From Muscardinus avellanarius (lineage: Eukaryota > Chordata > Mammalia > Rodentia > Gliridae): a stretch of DNA of 64,000 bases. Within the stretch, counting starts at the first letter, position 1. Each line of letters begins with the position of its first letter. The stretch covers positions 65,634,738 through 65,698,737 of the forward strand of contig OY726572.1 of the NCBI GenBank assembly GCA_963383645.1. The letters are read 5' to 3'. The notes beneath the pieces are model-generated. The model saw nothing but the letters and a program-made list of their open reading frames with translations, made no database searches and had not been told where the DNA came from. This document shows positions 24,701 to 36,042 of this stretch, piece after piece. The position numbers and the translations under genes are program-made.

Positions 24701-24742
24701 AATCATCTTGGCTTCAAAATACATATATCGCCAGAATACCAG

Positions 24743-24895
24743 GGTATTGAAAGACCTGTAGGGTGAGATCTTGAGCTCATATCAAGGGACATCGTAAAAG
24801 ACAAGTGTGTAAAACTTATCCTGTGTCTGACAATCACACTAGAGTATATTTGGGGAAAGTTTCTTTCTGGTCTTATATTAAGGTACTTACTGGTG
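24743..24895 (+). repeat. Direct repeat, copy 1 (partner 25,770-25,930)
   Basis: Shared blocks: CAAGGGACATCGTAAAAGAC / CAAGGGACACTGTAAACAC, ACAAGTGTGTAAAACTTATC / ACAAGTGTGTGAAACTCACC, CCTGTGTCTGACAA / CCTGTGTCTAACAA and ATTTGGGGAAAGTTTCTTTC / ATTTGGGGAAAGCTCCTTTC. Confidence 0.8.
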
Positions 24896-24942
24896 TGTTA
24901 GGTGATCTATGCTTAATCCAAATATTGCTAAAACCAACAACA

Positions 24943-24943
<1 letters not shown>

Positions 24944-24997
<54 letters not shown>
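24944..24997. repeat. (TG)n microsatellite on a SINE tail
   Basis: About 27 TG units joined to the tail end of a minus-strand B1-dID. Confidence 0.95.
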
Positions 24998-24999
<2 letters not shown>

Positions 25000-25399
25000 G
25001 CTAGGGATTGAACCCAGGGGGATTCTATCACTGAGCTATACCCCTAGCCTTTTTTTTTTTTTTTTTTTTTTTTTTTGGTACTGGGGTTCCTGGAAGCCCT
25101 TCTAACTCCGGGCTACACTCCCAGACCTATTTTTTTTAATATATATATTTTTTTGTTTGGAAACAGGGTCTCTTAAGCCAGCGAGGCTGGCTCCGAACCA
25201 GCGCGATTCTCCTGTCTCCGCCTCCCAAGAGCGGGAATTACAAGTGTGCGCCACCATGCCTGGCCTTAGCCTGGTTTTTAATCCTTTATTTTTAAAGCAG
25301 GCTCTCACTAAGTTGTGGAGGGCCTAAGTAGCTGAGGCTGGCCGCGAACCCGGATCCTCCCGTCTCTGGGATGGCAAGCTTGTGCCACCACACCCGGCT
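24998..25399 (-). mobile_element. B1-dID SINE split by a young palindromic copy (25,074-25,265)
   Basis: The outer ID half abuts a (TG)n array (24,944-24,997). The inner young copy contains AGCCAGCGAGGCTGGCT. The outer B1 half resumes with TTAGCCTGG and ends at 25,399. Confidence 0.9.
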
Positions 25400-25769
25400 G
25401 CATCAACTCTTTTGTTCTTTTTACTACAATACCTGCTGCTCATAAAACTGCCACAATTTTGGTCCATAGGAAGGTAGAATTGGCATGATAATTTCACTCC
25501 CTGACAGTATAGCGGTGGTTACCAGGAACAGTTCTTTGGAGCCTGGCAAACCTGTGCCCTAGGCAGTCTAACCTTTCTCAGATGTTCAAACTCCTCTCCC
25601 TTCAACGGAACTGTGACCCAACCCATCAGGCCTGCCCCTGGCTCAAGTGGGAAGACACGGAGGAAAACCACAGTCCCAGCATTGGTTTGGGACTTGCCAT
25701 CAACATGATTTTTATTAATAGTTAAATCGCCATTGGAATAAAGCTATTGATTTTAGGTAATATACAGAT

Positions 25770-25930
25770 CATCTGAGAGACTTGTAGTATGGTATCTTGA
25801 ATTCACACCAAGGGACACTGTAAACACAAGTGTGTGAAACTCACCCTGTGTCTAACAAAGAGATGACCAAAAACATCATACCAAACACTATAGCACATTT
25901 GGGGAAAGCTCCTTTCTTATCTTAAAATCA
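25770..25930 (+). repeat. Direct repeat, copy 2
   Basis: Second copy of 24,743-24,895 about 1 kb away, same strand, with a small extra segment (ACCAAAAACATCATACCAAA) in the middle. Each copy is followed shortly by a minus-strand B1-dID. Confidence 0.8.
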
Positions 25931-25937
25931 GGAATTG

Positions 25938-26119
25938 CTTTTAGTACTAGGGATTGAACCTAAGGAAATTCTACCTCCAAACCACACCCCCCAGCCTTTT
26001 TATTTTTTTATTTGTAACAGGGTCTCGTTAAGTTGCTGAGGTTGTTCTCGAACCTGCAACCCTCCAGTCTTTCAGCTTCCCAAGTACTGGGATTACAGGC
26101 ATGTGCCACCACACCCCCC
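25938..26119 (-). mobile_element. B1-dID SINE
   Basis: Older minus copy: ACTAGGGATTGAACCTAAGG, GTAACAGGGTCTCGTTAAGT, CATGTGCCACCACACC. Confidence 0.87.
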
Positions 26120-26169
26120 TAAGAAGTTTTTATTTTGCATTTTTATGATTTGGACATGTGCTATTTTGT

Positions 26170-26398
26170 GTCTTTCCTGCACAACCCTTATCACGATTTG
26201 CAATTATGTATTCATTCATTTGACAGACTTCTTGGCAGATGCTCACTTCTCCCATTTGTCTTTATTTGCCATTAGGGCAGAGACCATGTCTAGCTGCATC
26301 AGCCCTCTGCTCTCAGTACTTCTCATGGAGCCTGGCACACAGTAGGTGCTCATTGAATGTTTGCTGTGTGAACAGTAAATGAGTTGATGAATAAACAA
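26170..26398 (+). mobile_element. L2 LINE 3' end
   Basis: It shows the typical L2 terminus: CATTAGGGCAGAGACCATGT, then GAGCCTGGCACACAGTAGGT, GCTCATTGAATGTTTGCTG and a final TGATGAATAAAC. Confidence 0.8.
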
Positions 26399-26492
26399 AA
26401 CATATGAACCATGGACTGCTCAATGGCCACCTTGCAGGAGCTGCTAGAATATTTATATTTTATTTTTTTTATTTATTTATTATTTTTTTTTT

Positions 26493-26676
26493 GGTGGTAC
26501 TGGGGTTCCTGGAAGCCCTTCTATCTCCGGGCTACACTCCCAGACCTATTTTTACATTTTTTATTTGGAAACAGGGTCTCCTAAGCCAGCGCGCGGGGCT
26601 GGCTTCGAACCTGCGCGATCCTCCTGTTTCTGCCTCCCAAGCACGGGGATTACAAGCGTGCGCCACCACGCCCGGC
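26493..26676 (-). mobile_element. B1-dID SINE, young palindromic subfamily
   Basis: Minus copy with AGCCAGCGCGCGGGGCTGGC; target duplication AGAATATTTA at both ends. Confidence 0.94.
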
Positions 26677-27879
26677 GAGAATATTTAGAGCTGGATTTCT
26701 TCCCTGCCCTACCCAGTGCCTCTACTCTGACTTTCTTTTTTCCTTCCTTCTAAGTTAGTCTGCCTTGTTATTATTTTTTGAAGCCCTGTGATCTTAAAAC
26801 CTCCTTGGAACACAGGAGGAGATACATATATTTTCCAAAGTCCTTTTTATGTATATTTAAAATCTCTGTCAATGTACACATTTGATCATCTGTAACCCTC
26901 ATGAATGGCTCACTCCAGGACTAAACTAATATTCAAAGCAAATCCCAATCCACGCCCAGAAGCCACAGATCTTATATCACCTCAGGCACCATACGGGGGA
27001 CAAGTATTTTTCTATTAGGGCTAGATAATTTGGTGGACAAGAGAGGACTTGCTACAAAACCATCATGATTTGGGATCAAAGAATGGTTTGCCTTTAGTGG
27101 GCTCTGAAAGTGCATTCATATCACACTCATAATGAAAAGTTGGCTTTTGTTTGTGCTTTATATGGGGGAAGAGAAAGAGGGAGCTGGACAAGGTCTTGGT
27201 TCATAGGTATTGGGGAAAACCTGTTCAATCTACCAAATGAAGGTAGAACATTACAAAGTTAAAATATTAAAGGTCTAATCGCGCCCCCCCCCTTTAAAAT
27301 CTCTGACATATAGTATTCCTATATAGTGGGAAGTATTACTTGCACATCTGAAATTTCATAATTTCATAGTTATCTTCTCTGGTTGTAATCCTTTGAGGCA
27401 CCTTTGCTTCAAATGTTGACCAGCTCTTTCTTCTTTAAGATAAAGTATAACTTTCAAATCCCATTCATGCGAACCTCTCACTGCACAAGTTAAACATCTC
27501 AGGAATCCCAACTAGAGCCACAGACTTGCTGTGCAAAGGGCTGGGCTGCACCCCGTGAGTCCCTTGCTCCCGCCAGGGTGCCCAACCAGCCCCTCTGGAG
27601 GGGTTGGTCAGGAACGTCCGCACAGGAACCTGAGATTTGACTTCTATTATTTAAAAGGCTCATTGGAATCAGTTGACTCTTCGATGACAAGCTGGCAGAG
27701 GAGGGGAGCGTGGGCGTAAAGAAACAGCCGGGTTAATAATCGTGTGTCATAGATAAATGACAATTTTTTTAAAAGAATTTGATAGGGTGTGGGCTGGGTC
27801 TTGATTTTTATTATTTATTTATTTGGGGTGGGGGCGTGAAAAGGCCGGAGGAGAAAAAGCAAAAGACAATAGGCCAGAC

Positions 27880-29150
27880 CCAGCGCCTGACCCGCATGCC
27901 AAAGCAGCTGCCCCCCCCTCCCTTCCCCCAACACCAGGTAGGCTGCGGTCCCGATTTCAAAACAAGCAGACGCAGGCCGACGCCGCCTCCAGACTGGCGT
28001 GGTACCCTGGTCTAGGGAGCGGAGGGGAAGGAGGATGGAAGCTAAGGATGAATTGATTGGAAACACCTCCGGGGGACAGCGGCTGGTTTTGGGGGGGGGT
28101 TGTTTGTTTTGGTTTGGTTTCCCCCCCCCCTTCCAAGCAGCGGAGTCCCATAAAAATCGAAACCCGCGGGCCCGCTCACGTGCCAATTGCCCGAATCCAA
28201 ATGCCGCAGCTGCGGGCCGCACCTGCTCAGCGCTCCCTGCTGCGGAGGGGGCGCCAGGCCCGGGGAAGCGCAGAGCCCGCCCTGCTCCCCAGGGCGGCGG
28301 CCGGCGAGCGGGGAGGGAGGGGCGCGGGCCAGGGGAGCAGACCTAGCCCGAGAAGAAAGCCCCACCGGCCGGGCGTTAATGCTGCACGAGGGTCCCACCG
28401 TCCGCCTGCGGAGACGGCTGCTCGCGGCCCCCATTTCCCAAGGGCTCGATATTACTCCACCACAGACCTTTAGGCATGAAATACACAGATGCGGCCAGGG
28501 CTGCATCCCGACAACAGCGCCCACAGCCGCGCGCACCCGGCTGCACCAGCCAGCTCCCGCCCCGTGGGAGGATGCTCTGGGTCTCAGGTGCCACCGAAGC
28601 CAACGCCCCCGAGGCGCGCCCCTTGCCACGCCGGCCTTACCTGCCGCGCGGCCCCGCATCCATCTCCGTCCTGCCTGCCGCTGCGGGTTGGTTTGCGTTT
28701 CTCTGTGGTTGGAGGGGGGCGGGGTGGGGATGCGCTTCCTAAATCCGCCCAGCTACTCTGCAGAACGGCGTTTTCCACCCATCCTGCAGCCCGCGTGGGA
28801 ATGCCCCAGCCAAGCAACTTCAGCGCCAGGCCCGGCGCCGCTGCTCCTTGACAAAAGGCTCCGGTCCCCGCGCGTCCCTCGCCGCCCTACAGTCAGAATT
28901 AAATCTATTTCCCGCAGGAGGCTGGAAGGAAATGAGAGCTCTCGGCCGTGCGCGCTGACAAAAGGCCGCCGCGCGGTGCCCACAGCGCCCCCTCCAGCGG
29001 GCCTGGGCCGAGGCCGGGTGCTGCAGTGTCCCCGCCCGCCCGCGCCCGCAGAGCCACCGCCCGCTGCCGCAGACCGTCCACCGCACTGGCACCGCTCGCT
29101 GCCCGGGACAGCACAGCGCCAACGCCAGGCCCTTGTTACTAGGAGAAAAA
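27880..29150. promoter_or_regulatory. ADD2: CpG island, probable ADD2 promoter
   Basis: About 1.2 kb is GC-rich and dense in CpG, in sharp contrast to its AT-rich flanks, and holds no repeat. It has a GC box (GGGGCGGGG near 28,716-28,724), an E-box CACGTG at 28,177 and several C/G homopolymers. It lies about 20 kb beyond the FIGLA 3' end, where the 5' end of ADD2, a minus-strand gene, is expected by synteny. Mammalian Add2 is known to have separate erythroid and brain promoters; the most upstream one would be the brain promoter. Gene assignment is inference from position plus the splice donor at 28,641. Confidence 0.65.
28641..28830 (-). other. ADD2: Probable ADD2 non-coding first exon (5' end uncertain)
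   Basis: On the minus strand the sequence CGCGGCAG|GTAAGG forms a near-ideal splice donor with its last exonic base at 28,641, inside the CpG island. The exon upstream is GC-rich and contains a short ATG frame (ATG GAT GCG ...) unlike the beta-adducin N-terminus, so it would be 5' UTR. The upstream limit given here is arbitrary; no transcription start can be read from sequence. The ADD2 coding start was looked for on the minus strand to the left and not found. Confidence 0.5.
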
Positions 29151-29549
29151 CAGAAGCGTGGAAGTCTCCTGCGTCTAAAAAAAAAAAAAAAAGTAACGCT
29201 GGGAGTATTTTTTTTTATCTTTCAATTCTTTTTTTTTTACCCCCACCCCTATTTTTTAGTTTTTATTTTTTTATTTATTTTTTAATTTATTTTTTTATTG
29301 GTGCATTATATTCATACAACTTATTGGGGTATTTTTTTTTTAAAGGGAAAGATGTCTTGCCTTCTTTGGGAGAGAACTCTATTAGTGATGTTACCAGCAA
29401 TTATTTGACTGAATCCCAAACCAAAATTATCCCTATTGTGACTTCATTTTCAACTAGGACGCAGTATTTGCGGTGGGCCCGAGCCCTCCCTGGCTCCCAG
29501 GGCATCCTCCTCCAGCAGGTGTGTGGGGAGTGAGGAGTCCAGTCGGAGG

Positions 29550-29640
29550 GAGAGCACCTGACTGCAGTCTCAGACCTGCCATCCACCTCCTGTGTGACCT
29601 TGCGAAGCCACTTCACACTCTGGGCCTGTCTCCCTCTGGG
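29550..29640 (-). mobile_element. MIR fragment
   Basis: Antisense MIR core: CCTGTGTGACCTTGCGAAGC then CTGGGCCTGTCTCCCTCTG. Confidence 0.55.
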
Positions 29641-30556
29641 GGGGCAGTGTATCCAAGATCTTACCTAGGCTGTTTCTAATACTGTCTGCCCAAGATAGTC
29701 AAGGCCTGAACCTCAGGGGGTAGGGATGTCAAGGGGTAGCGTTGAACTTTATATCTACATGAGCCCTATGTGCTCCCCAAAGCTCCCCTAAATCAACATT
29801 CACTCAGTGCTTTTAAAAAAAAAAAAAAAACTTGCTTGTAAAAATGCCCAGCTTCCAGAAAAGTCTCTGGCCACTGATCCTGAGCTGGACCTCAGCCCCC
29901 CTGCTCATTCTAGGTTCCAGGGCACCACAGCTCTCAGACACCCCACACACAAAAAAATCACTGAACCCTCCCACAGCACTGCAGTGAGGCGAATCTTTGG
30001 AGGAGGGCCTGAAATCCATAATTTTAACAAGTACCCCTAGCGAGTCCTTCACACGGTAACATTTAAGAATTGCCACTCTATGCCAGCGACTCCTGATTTA
30101 GAAAAGAGAAGATGCGCATCACAACCACCTGAGAACAGCTGGCAGGCATCCCGCTCCAAATACCAGGATACATTTTGTCTTTGTTCTAGCTTCCCTTAAC
30201 TGCCACCTCCACACTCTGGTCCCTGCAGCCCCCTCCCGCTGGAGCTTCTCCGGGAGCAGAGAGTCCACAAGCCTTCCCCCATTCTCCTGTGGACACGTGC
30301 TAGATGAATTCCAAGCTCCGAGACACAAGGTGAGCCCCCTTCACTCTCCCCAGCCCCAGGACCCGAGGTCTGTGGCCGGGGAAGCCGGGAAGTGACATAC
30401 GGACTGATGCCAATTGCTGATGAGATCTGAGCAGGTGGGAACCGCCTCCCCAGAGCATGGAAATAACAGGTAAGGTGGGTTCTATTCCTAAACAGAACCC
30501 CAAAAGGGAATAGGGTGTTTTTTGTTTTTGTTTTTGTTTTTGTTTTTGTTTTTTTT

Positions 30557-30756
30557 GCACTACTGGGGATGGAACCCAGGGGCATTCGACCTCCGAGCTA
30601 TACCCCCTGTCCTATTTTTTATTCTTTATTTTGAAACAGGGTCTCACTAAGTTGCGGAGGGCCTCACTAAGCAGCTGAGGCTGTCCGTGAACCACGATCC
30701 TCCAGTCTCAGCCTCCCAAGTACTGGGATTACAAGCGTGCGCCACCACGCCCGGCT
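30557..30756 (-). mobile_element. B1-dID SINE with a (TTTTTG)n tail
   Basis: Minus copy GCACTACTGGGGATGGAACC to CACGCCCGGCT; its tail has become a (GTTTTT)n array at 30,518-30,553. Confidence 0.9.
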
Positions 30757-30884
30757 GGAATTGGGAATTTTTGAGTCCAGAAATAGCAGGTTTCATAAAC
30801 CTTCCTTGCCATCTCCATCATTCAATTTCTCTTCCAAGTGTGTTATGTTTTCTCAGACTAATAACAGCAAAGCTTCCTTGGCTC

Positions 30885-31075
30885 CTGGCACTGTTCTGAA
30901 GGCCTCGTGTGCGCTCACTATATCCTCATAGCACCTGTGAGGGTGACAGTAGCAGTATCCTCATTTTACAGATGAAGAAACTGAGGGACAGAAAGGTTAG
31001 GTAATCTGTCTGAGAGTGCACAGTTCGTAGATGGCTGAATCAGGATTTAAACTCAAGCGTTATGGCTCCAGAGAC
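30885..31075 (+). mobile_element. MIR SINE
   Basis: A clear MIR core: CCTCATTTTACAGATGAAGA, AACTGAGGGACAGAAAGGTT, CAGGATTTAAACTCAAG. Confidence 0.9.
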
Positions 31076-31619
31076 TGGGGAGTGGGAGGGGGGCTACCCA
31101 TGTGACCTCTCAGAGGGGACAAGAAAGAGACTTTTCAAAGGAGAACTGACACAAGACACTGACAAACTAGGTGCAGTCTCCCTTTCTTAAAAAAGAGATT
31201 CTACTCATCGAGCCATCACAGAATTTTAAAAACGAAAACGTGTTCTGCTGCCCTCAGACTCCATCTGAAAATGAGTGCTGAGAACAGGAACAGCGTCCTA
31301 TGGCTTTAGGGATTGTTCCGCTGTCGCGCAGGAAGCAAGACTTTGTTAAGTTCCGAGTTAATAGCCTATGTGGGATTTTCATTAACGTTCCAGAAATTCT
31401 CACTTGCTCAATTCCAAATTCACTTTGAAATCCAAAAAGGAAGGATAATGGTTGTTAGCTCCCACTGTCACTAGATGACCAGGAGACTCCAGAGTCCCTA
31501 CGACATCAAGCTCAACGTGCCCAGCCCTTAAATGGAGCCAGAAAAGCACAAGAGGCCCCAGGTTGGGCCTGGAGCCACACAGCTAGCTAACCCCCAGCAG
31601 CCAAATGAGTTTAAGATTA

Positions 31620-32220
31620 GATTTTCTGACTGGTTTGCAATAAAATTTATCATTTCTAAGTCTTTAAACAGAAACTGTTTCTAGCCAGCAACAAGTTGTA
31701 GAGAGAGCCAATGGCTGAGCAGCTTCTCCCATGACTCCAGGGACCACCACTTCCTGGGAGTCATGCCCTGCGAAGCCCCTCCCCTTGATACTGGTGGAAC
31801 TGGCAATCATCCCTAACCCATAGGCTACAACCCAGGTGGCAGGGTGTTACTTCTGTGACTGCGTTACATAAGATTCTTCTGTTGCTGGCAAGACCCGTTG
31901 GCTGGCTTCATTAAGGAGCCGAGATGAGGAGACCTGCAGAACCAAGAGCTGAGGCCGATGTCTGGCAAATAGCCAGCGAGAAACAGGAGCCCTCAGTTCA
32001 AAAGCCCGACTTAGAGAAGACGAATTCTGCTAATAAGCACATGAGCTTCAAGGTAGACCTTGAGCCTTCCCCTAGATACTACCTGGAGAGACCTTGGCAC
32101 AGAGCACCCAGGTTAGTCCTGCCAGGCTCAACTCCTGTCCCAAGGAACTATGCAATAAGTAAGCGTGATGTTAGTGGCTCCATTTGCAGAATTTGTTACC
32201 CAGCCATAGATGAGTGATGC
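31620..32220 (+). mobile_element. MLT1-type MaLR LTR
   Basis: Recognised by GAGACCTGCAGAACCAAGAG followed by the GATGTCTGGCAAATAGCCAG block and an end resembling the usual GTTACACAGCAATAGA. The 97-codon frame at 31,924 lies within it and is not a gene. Confidence 0.6.
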
Positions 32221-32469
32221 AAAGCCTTGGCACCTCCAGGCCCAGGAATATTTATCAGGCTCCTCCCTGATGTATGCACCCTGGGCATGCTGGAAAGGCT
32301 GGGGAAATTAACATCCTGTGCATCAGCCTTCAACTCGGGACTGTCAGGAGTTGGTGGATACACTGCCTGCTCACTCACCCCGAGCACTGGGAAGACAGCT
32401 CTGAGACATGTTTGATGCTGTCTCCCAGAGTGCTTCAGCAGGACTCAGTCCAGCTGCCTCATGTATTTT

Positions 32470-32654
32470 ATTTTTACTGGGGGGCATTCTACCTCCAAGC
32501 TATATCCCCAGCTCTTTTTAAATATTTTTGAGATAGCAACTCAGTGAGACCCTAAGAGTCTTACTATGTTGCATAGACTTTCTCCAAACTGGTGATTCTC
32601 CTGTCTCAGCCTCCCAAGTGCTGGTACTATAGGCATGAGCCACCGTGCCTGGCT
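32470..32654 (-). mobile_element. B1-dID SINE, diverged
   Basis: Minus copy with GGGGGCATTCTACCTCCAAG and CCACCGTGCCTGGCT. Confidence 0.82.
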
Positions 32655-32705
32655 AGTTCATCTTTTATGGGTTTAATGTTCTTTCCTATATCCCTTCCCC
32701 ATTAC

Positions 32706-32768
32706 TACTGAGTGTATATTGAGAGTCAAGTGTATATTGAGAGTGTATATTGAGAGTCAAGCACTACG
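32706..32768. repeat. Short tandem duplication, three copies
   Basis: The unit GTGTATATTGAGAGT occurs three times in a row with or without a CAA spacer, right after a SINE. Confidence 0.85.
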
Positions 32769-33059
32769 GTAGTGGGTGCTTTCTGGACTTGACTCTCACT
32801 CAGATCTTAATTTTCTTTTAAGGAGAACCCAAATTAAGACAGGAGAGGGAGGAGAAAGATAAGGCCTTCAAAGCAAGACCAAGGGTGAATTTTAAGTCTA
32901 GACGTCCCAAAAACCCCAATCTCCCAACAAATGGAAGCTCAGCCAGCCTGTGGCCGAGGCCTTTTCTGGAAAGAGAATGGAATTGAGAGTCCAGATACTA
33001 CACAGCTTCAGAAAAGACCCAGGGTCCTGGTTCTCACTTCCTGGATATAAAGGGAGTAT

Positions 33060-33400
33060 AAGGCTGAAGTGTGTTCTCCCTCAATATTCGTATGTGAGGT
33101 CCTAACCCCCAGGACCTCAGAATGTAGTTAGCATCTTTAGAAGACTTTTATAAGGCTTATAGAGGTAGCTGATGTCCTTATAAAAGGAATTTTGGACACA
33201 CACTGACAGAGGGGAGAGAAATGTGAACACAGCAAGGAGGTGGCCATTTGCAAACCAAGGAGAGCGACCTCAGAAGAAATGGTATCTGCCGAGACCTTGA
33301 CCTCAGAAATGTCTCCAGAACTGAGACAACCCATCTCTACTGTTGATCACACCACCATCCATGGTACCTTGTTATGGCAGCCCTAGGAAATTAGTGTGTT
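33060..33400 (+). mobile_element. MaLR-type LTR
   Basis: The block AGGTCCTAACCCCCAGGACC with CTCAGAATGTAG, then GTCCTTATAAAAGGAATTTTG, GCCAAGGAGAG-like text, and the terminal CCTTGTTATGGCAGCCCTAG are diagnostic of a MaLR LTR. Confidence 0.75.
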
Positions 33401-34104
33401 CCCACCACTCAGAATTGTCATGCGGACAAAATGGGACCCAAGTGAAATAGAGTCTTACTATTACTGCTTAAAAGGAGAAAGCCAGCCACACTGGGACCTA
33501 ACGACCCCGGCACCGAGGCCCTGACGCCACCCGCCTCCTTCACATTGGATTCAGACCTTGTGCATACACCTATGGCAAGTCCTGGTGATGTGCAAAGTCC
33601 CTCTGGGAGACCCCCATGTGGACCTACCCATTAAGGACATTAGTCTCTCCTCTGGCCCTTTGAAATAAGCAAGAATATCCCAGAATAAAGACTTTTTTTC
33701 TTTTTTCATTATCACCACTTTCCCAGCAGGATCATCCTGGAGCTGTTATTCCTAGAAGGTGTTAATGCTTTCAATATTTGGAGCAATGCCTCAAATAGAC
33801 CCAGGAGTTTGAGGACACCTGCACAGTAAAGAAACACAACACTCTAGCAACTGGCCCCCTGGCTCCACAGCTGGGGGAGAGGAGTCTCCCCATTGGAGGG
33901 CTAAGGGTGAAAGAGAGAGAGTGTCCTAGGAAACCCTCTGTGTGGATGCTGGCGGTCCTACATCCAGAATGTTTCCCTGTCCTCACAAGCTGGCAGCCCA
34001 CTTAGATAAGTAACCTGAACTCTGCACAGTAGCCTCACTTCAGAAAAGGACCTCACAATCATCTCCCAGTTGCCAAGGTGCTGCAGCCGGGTGCCATCTT
34101 CAGA

Positions 34105-34870
34105 AAAGATCTATTGTTGGATGGTTTTAGCCAGAGCAATTAGGCATGAGCCAGAGAAAGAAATAAAAAGCAAGCAGTACTTGGGAGGCTGAGACAGGAA
34201 AATTGCAGGTTCAAGAACAGCCTCAACAAATAGTGAAAAATTCATCAACTTAGCCAAACCCTGTTTCAAAATAAAGAATAAAAAAAAGGGCTGAGGGTGT
34301 AACTCCGAGGTAAAATACCCCTGGGTTCCATCCCCAGTACCACCAAAAAAAAAGGAGAAAATATTTGCCAACCATCCATCTGATAGAGCTAATTTCAGAA
34401 CATACAAAGAAATAAGCCTGAACAGGAAGAAGTTTAACTTAAAAATGAGCAAATGATCTAAACAATTCTCAAAAGATGAAATACTAATGGCCAAAATATA
34501 TGCAAAAAGGTCAATATCATTAGCCATCAAAGAAATGCAACTCGTGACTACAATGAGATATTACCTTACCCCGGTTAGAATGACTGTGAAGGCGTGAGAA
34601 AAAGGGATCATTATACACCACCGGTAGAAATGTAAATTAGAGCACAGCCATTATGGGAAACAGTATGAAGGTTCCTCAGAAAACTAAAAACAGAACATCC
34701 CCATGATCCAGCTTCCCTACTTCTTAGTATATATCCAAAGGAAATGAATCATCATTATCAAAGTGATTCCTGCAGGCCCCTGCTTACTGTGGCACTGTTC
34801 ACAATAGCTAAGATGTGGATTCAGCCTCAGTGGCCATTAACAGATGAGTGGATAGAGAAAGCCATCAGTC
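34105..34870 (+). mobile_element. L1 ORF2 3' fragment split by a SINE
   Basis: It reads GAACATACAAAGAAATAAGC, AGCAAATGATCTAAACAATT, GCCATCAAAGAAATGCAACT, AGAATGACTGTGAAGG and GGCACTGTTCACAATAGCTA. The B1-dID at 34,172-34,352 sits inside. Confidence 0.8.
34172..34352 (+). mobile_element. B1-dID SINE, 5'-truncated
   Basis: It starts at AGTACTTGGGAGGCTGAGAC and keeps the full right half; inserted in L1. Confidence 0.85.
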
Positions 34871-35184
34871 CTTTTTCTTTTTTCCTATTTCTCCCTTTGG
34901 AATGAGGATGCCCATCCTGCACCTGTCCCGCCACTGTATTTTGGAAGCACACAACTTCACTGGCTTCAGAAGTTTGCAGGGGGAAGTTTTTGCCTCAAGT
35001 CTAGGAATCATACCTCAAGTATCATTCATACCTGATTTAGATATGTAGGTGAGACTCTGAATTTAAGGCTTTCAAGTTGATGCTGGAATGAGTTGAGGAT
35101 CTGGGAGCTGTTGAGATGGAATCAGTATATTTTGCAAGCAACAAGGATATGAATTTGGGGTAAAGATCAGTGGCAGAATGCTCC

Positions 35185-35535
35185 AGACAGAATTGTGTTC
35201 CTTCAAAATTCATACATGGAGACTCCAGTCCCCAAAGTAACTGTAGTTGGAGACAAGGTCTTAATGGAGGTAATTATGGTTACATGAGGTCGTAAGGGTG
35301 TGGCCACAACCCCATAGAAGTTGTCTCCTTATAAGAGAATGAAGAAAGACCAGGGCTAGCTACTGCTCTGCCACGTAAGGATGCAATGAGAAGGCAACTG
35401 TTTTCAAGCTAGGAAGAAAGCCCTCTGCTGGACCATGGTCTTGCGATTTCCCAGCCTCTAAAACTGTGAGAAATAAATTTCTGTTAAGCCTTTTAGTCTA
35501 TGGTATGTTATGGCAGCCTGAGCCAATATATTTCC
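35185..35535 (+). mobile_element. MaLR-type LTR
   Basis: It contains TTCAAAATTCATACATGGAG, CCTTATAAGAGAATGAAGA, CCCAGCCTCTAAAACTGTGA, GAAATAAATTTCTGTTAAGC and the end GTATGTTATGGCAGCCTGAG, the usual order for this family. Confidence 0.75.
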
Positions 35536-35660
35536 TGTGCCTTGGTTTTCCCATCTGTAAGAGAGCAGTAATCATGCTTATCTCTTAGAATTGCTAAAAG
35601 TTAACATATACAAAATGTATAGAGTGGAACCCAGCAAAAGTTTGGGAGCAACTATTATAA
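35525..35660 (-). mobile_element. MIR fragment
   Basis: Antisense MIR: GCCTTGGTTTTCCCATCTGT, then GAATTGCTAAAAGTTAACA and a GAACCCAGCAAAAG end. Confidence 0.6.
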
Positions 35661-35822
35661 AAATGAAGACTGTCTTTGTGACTTTCACAAAGGTGCTATT
35701 TGTCTTTAGCTGGGCATTTAAAAATCCTTGTCAATTCTCACTACCATGAGCCAACACTTACCACTTCATATTCTTCTATCTTAAGTTTGCACTCCAAATT
35801 AAAGGTTAATTTCCCCTGGGAA

Positions 35823-36042
35823 AGCCATGCATGGTGATGCATTGTTATAAACCCAGTATTGGGGAGGCTAAAACAGGAGGATCACAGGTTCAAGGACAGC
35901 CTTAGCAAAATAGCAAAACTCTCAGCAACCTAGCGAGATCTTGTTTCAAAACAAAACACATTTTTTAAAAAGGGCTGAGGGTATAGCTCTGAGATAGAAT
36001 GTTCTTGGGTTCAAACCCCAGTACAAAAAATAAATAAAAAAC
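35823..36042 (+). mobile_element. B1-dID SINE
   Basis: Full but diverged copy; likely target duplication TTCCCCTGGGAAA / TTCCTTGGGAAA. Confidence 0.85.

Larger units (their letters stand above)
1..27879 (-). other. ADD2: Probable ADD2 first intron (repeat-rich, no coding exon seen)
   Basis: No frame here resembles a known protein; all are shadows of repeats or short random frames. Stretches where I see no gene and little or no recognised repeat are about 2,330-4,270; 9,850-11,030; 12,320-13,700; 15,110-16,690; 17,900-18,660; 21,060-21,960; 23,780-24,470 and 26,700-27,880. If the CpG island is the ADD2 brain promoter, this is intron 1, and an erythroid-specific first exon could hide in it. 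Confidence 0.45.

Noticed and set aside
28042..28659. A 205-codon minus-strand open frame in the CpG island
   Set aside because: It crosses the strong donor at 28,641, has random Gly/Arg-rich composition, and does not match the beta-adducin N-terminus.
28187..29533. A 448-codon plus-strand open frame across the CpG island
   Set aside because: It is open because GC-rich DNA has few stops; the product is Arg/Pro/Ala-rich, ends in poly-Phe from T runs, and has no family similarity.
31924..32217. A 97-codon plus-strand frame
   Set aside because: It lies inside a recognisable MLT1-type LTR and is not a gene.
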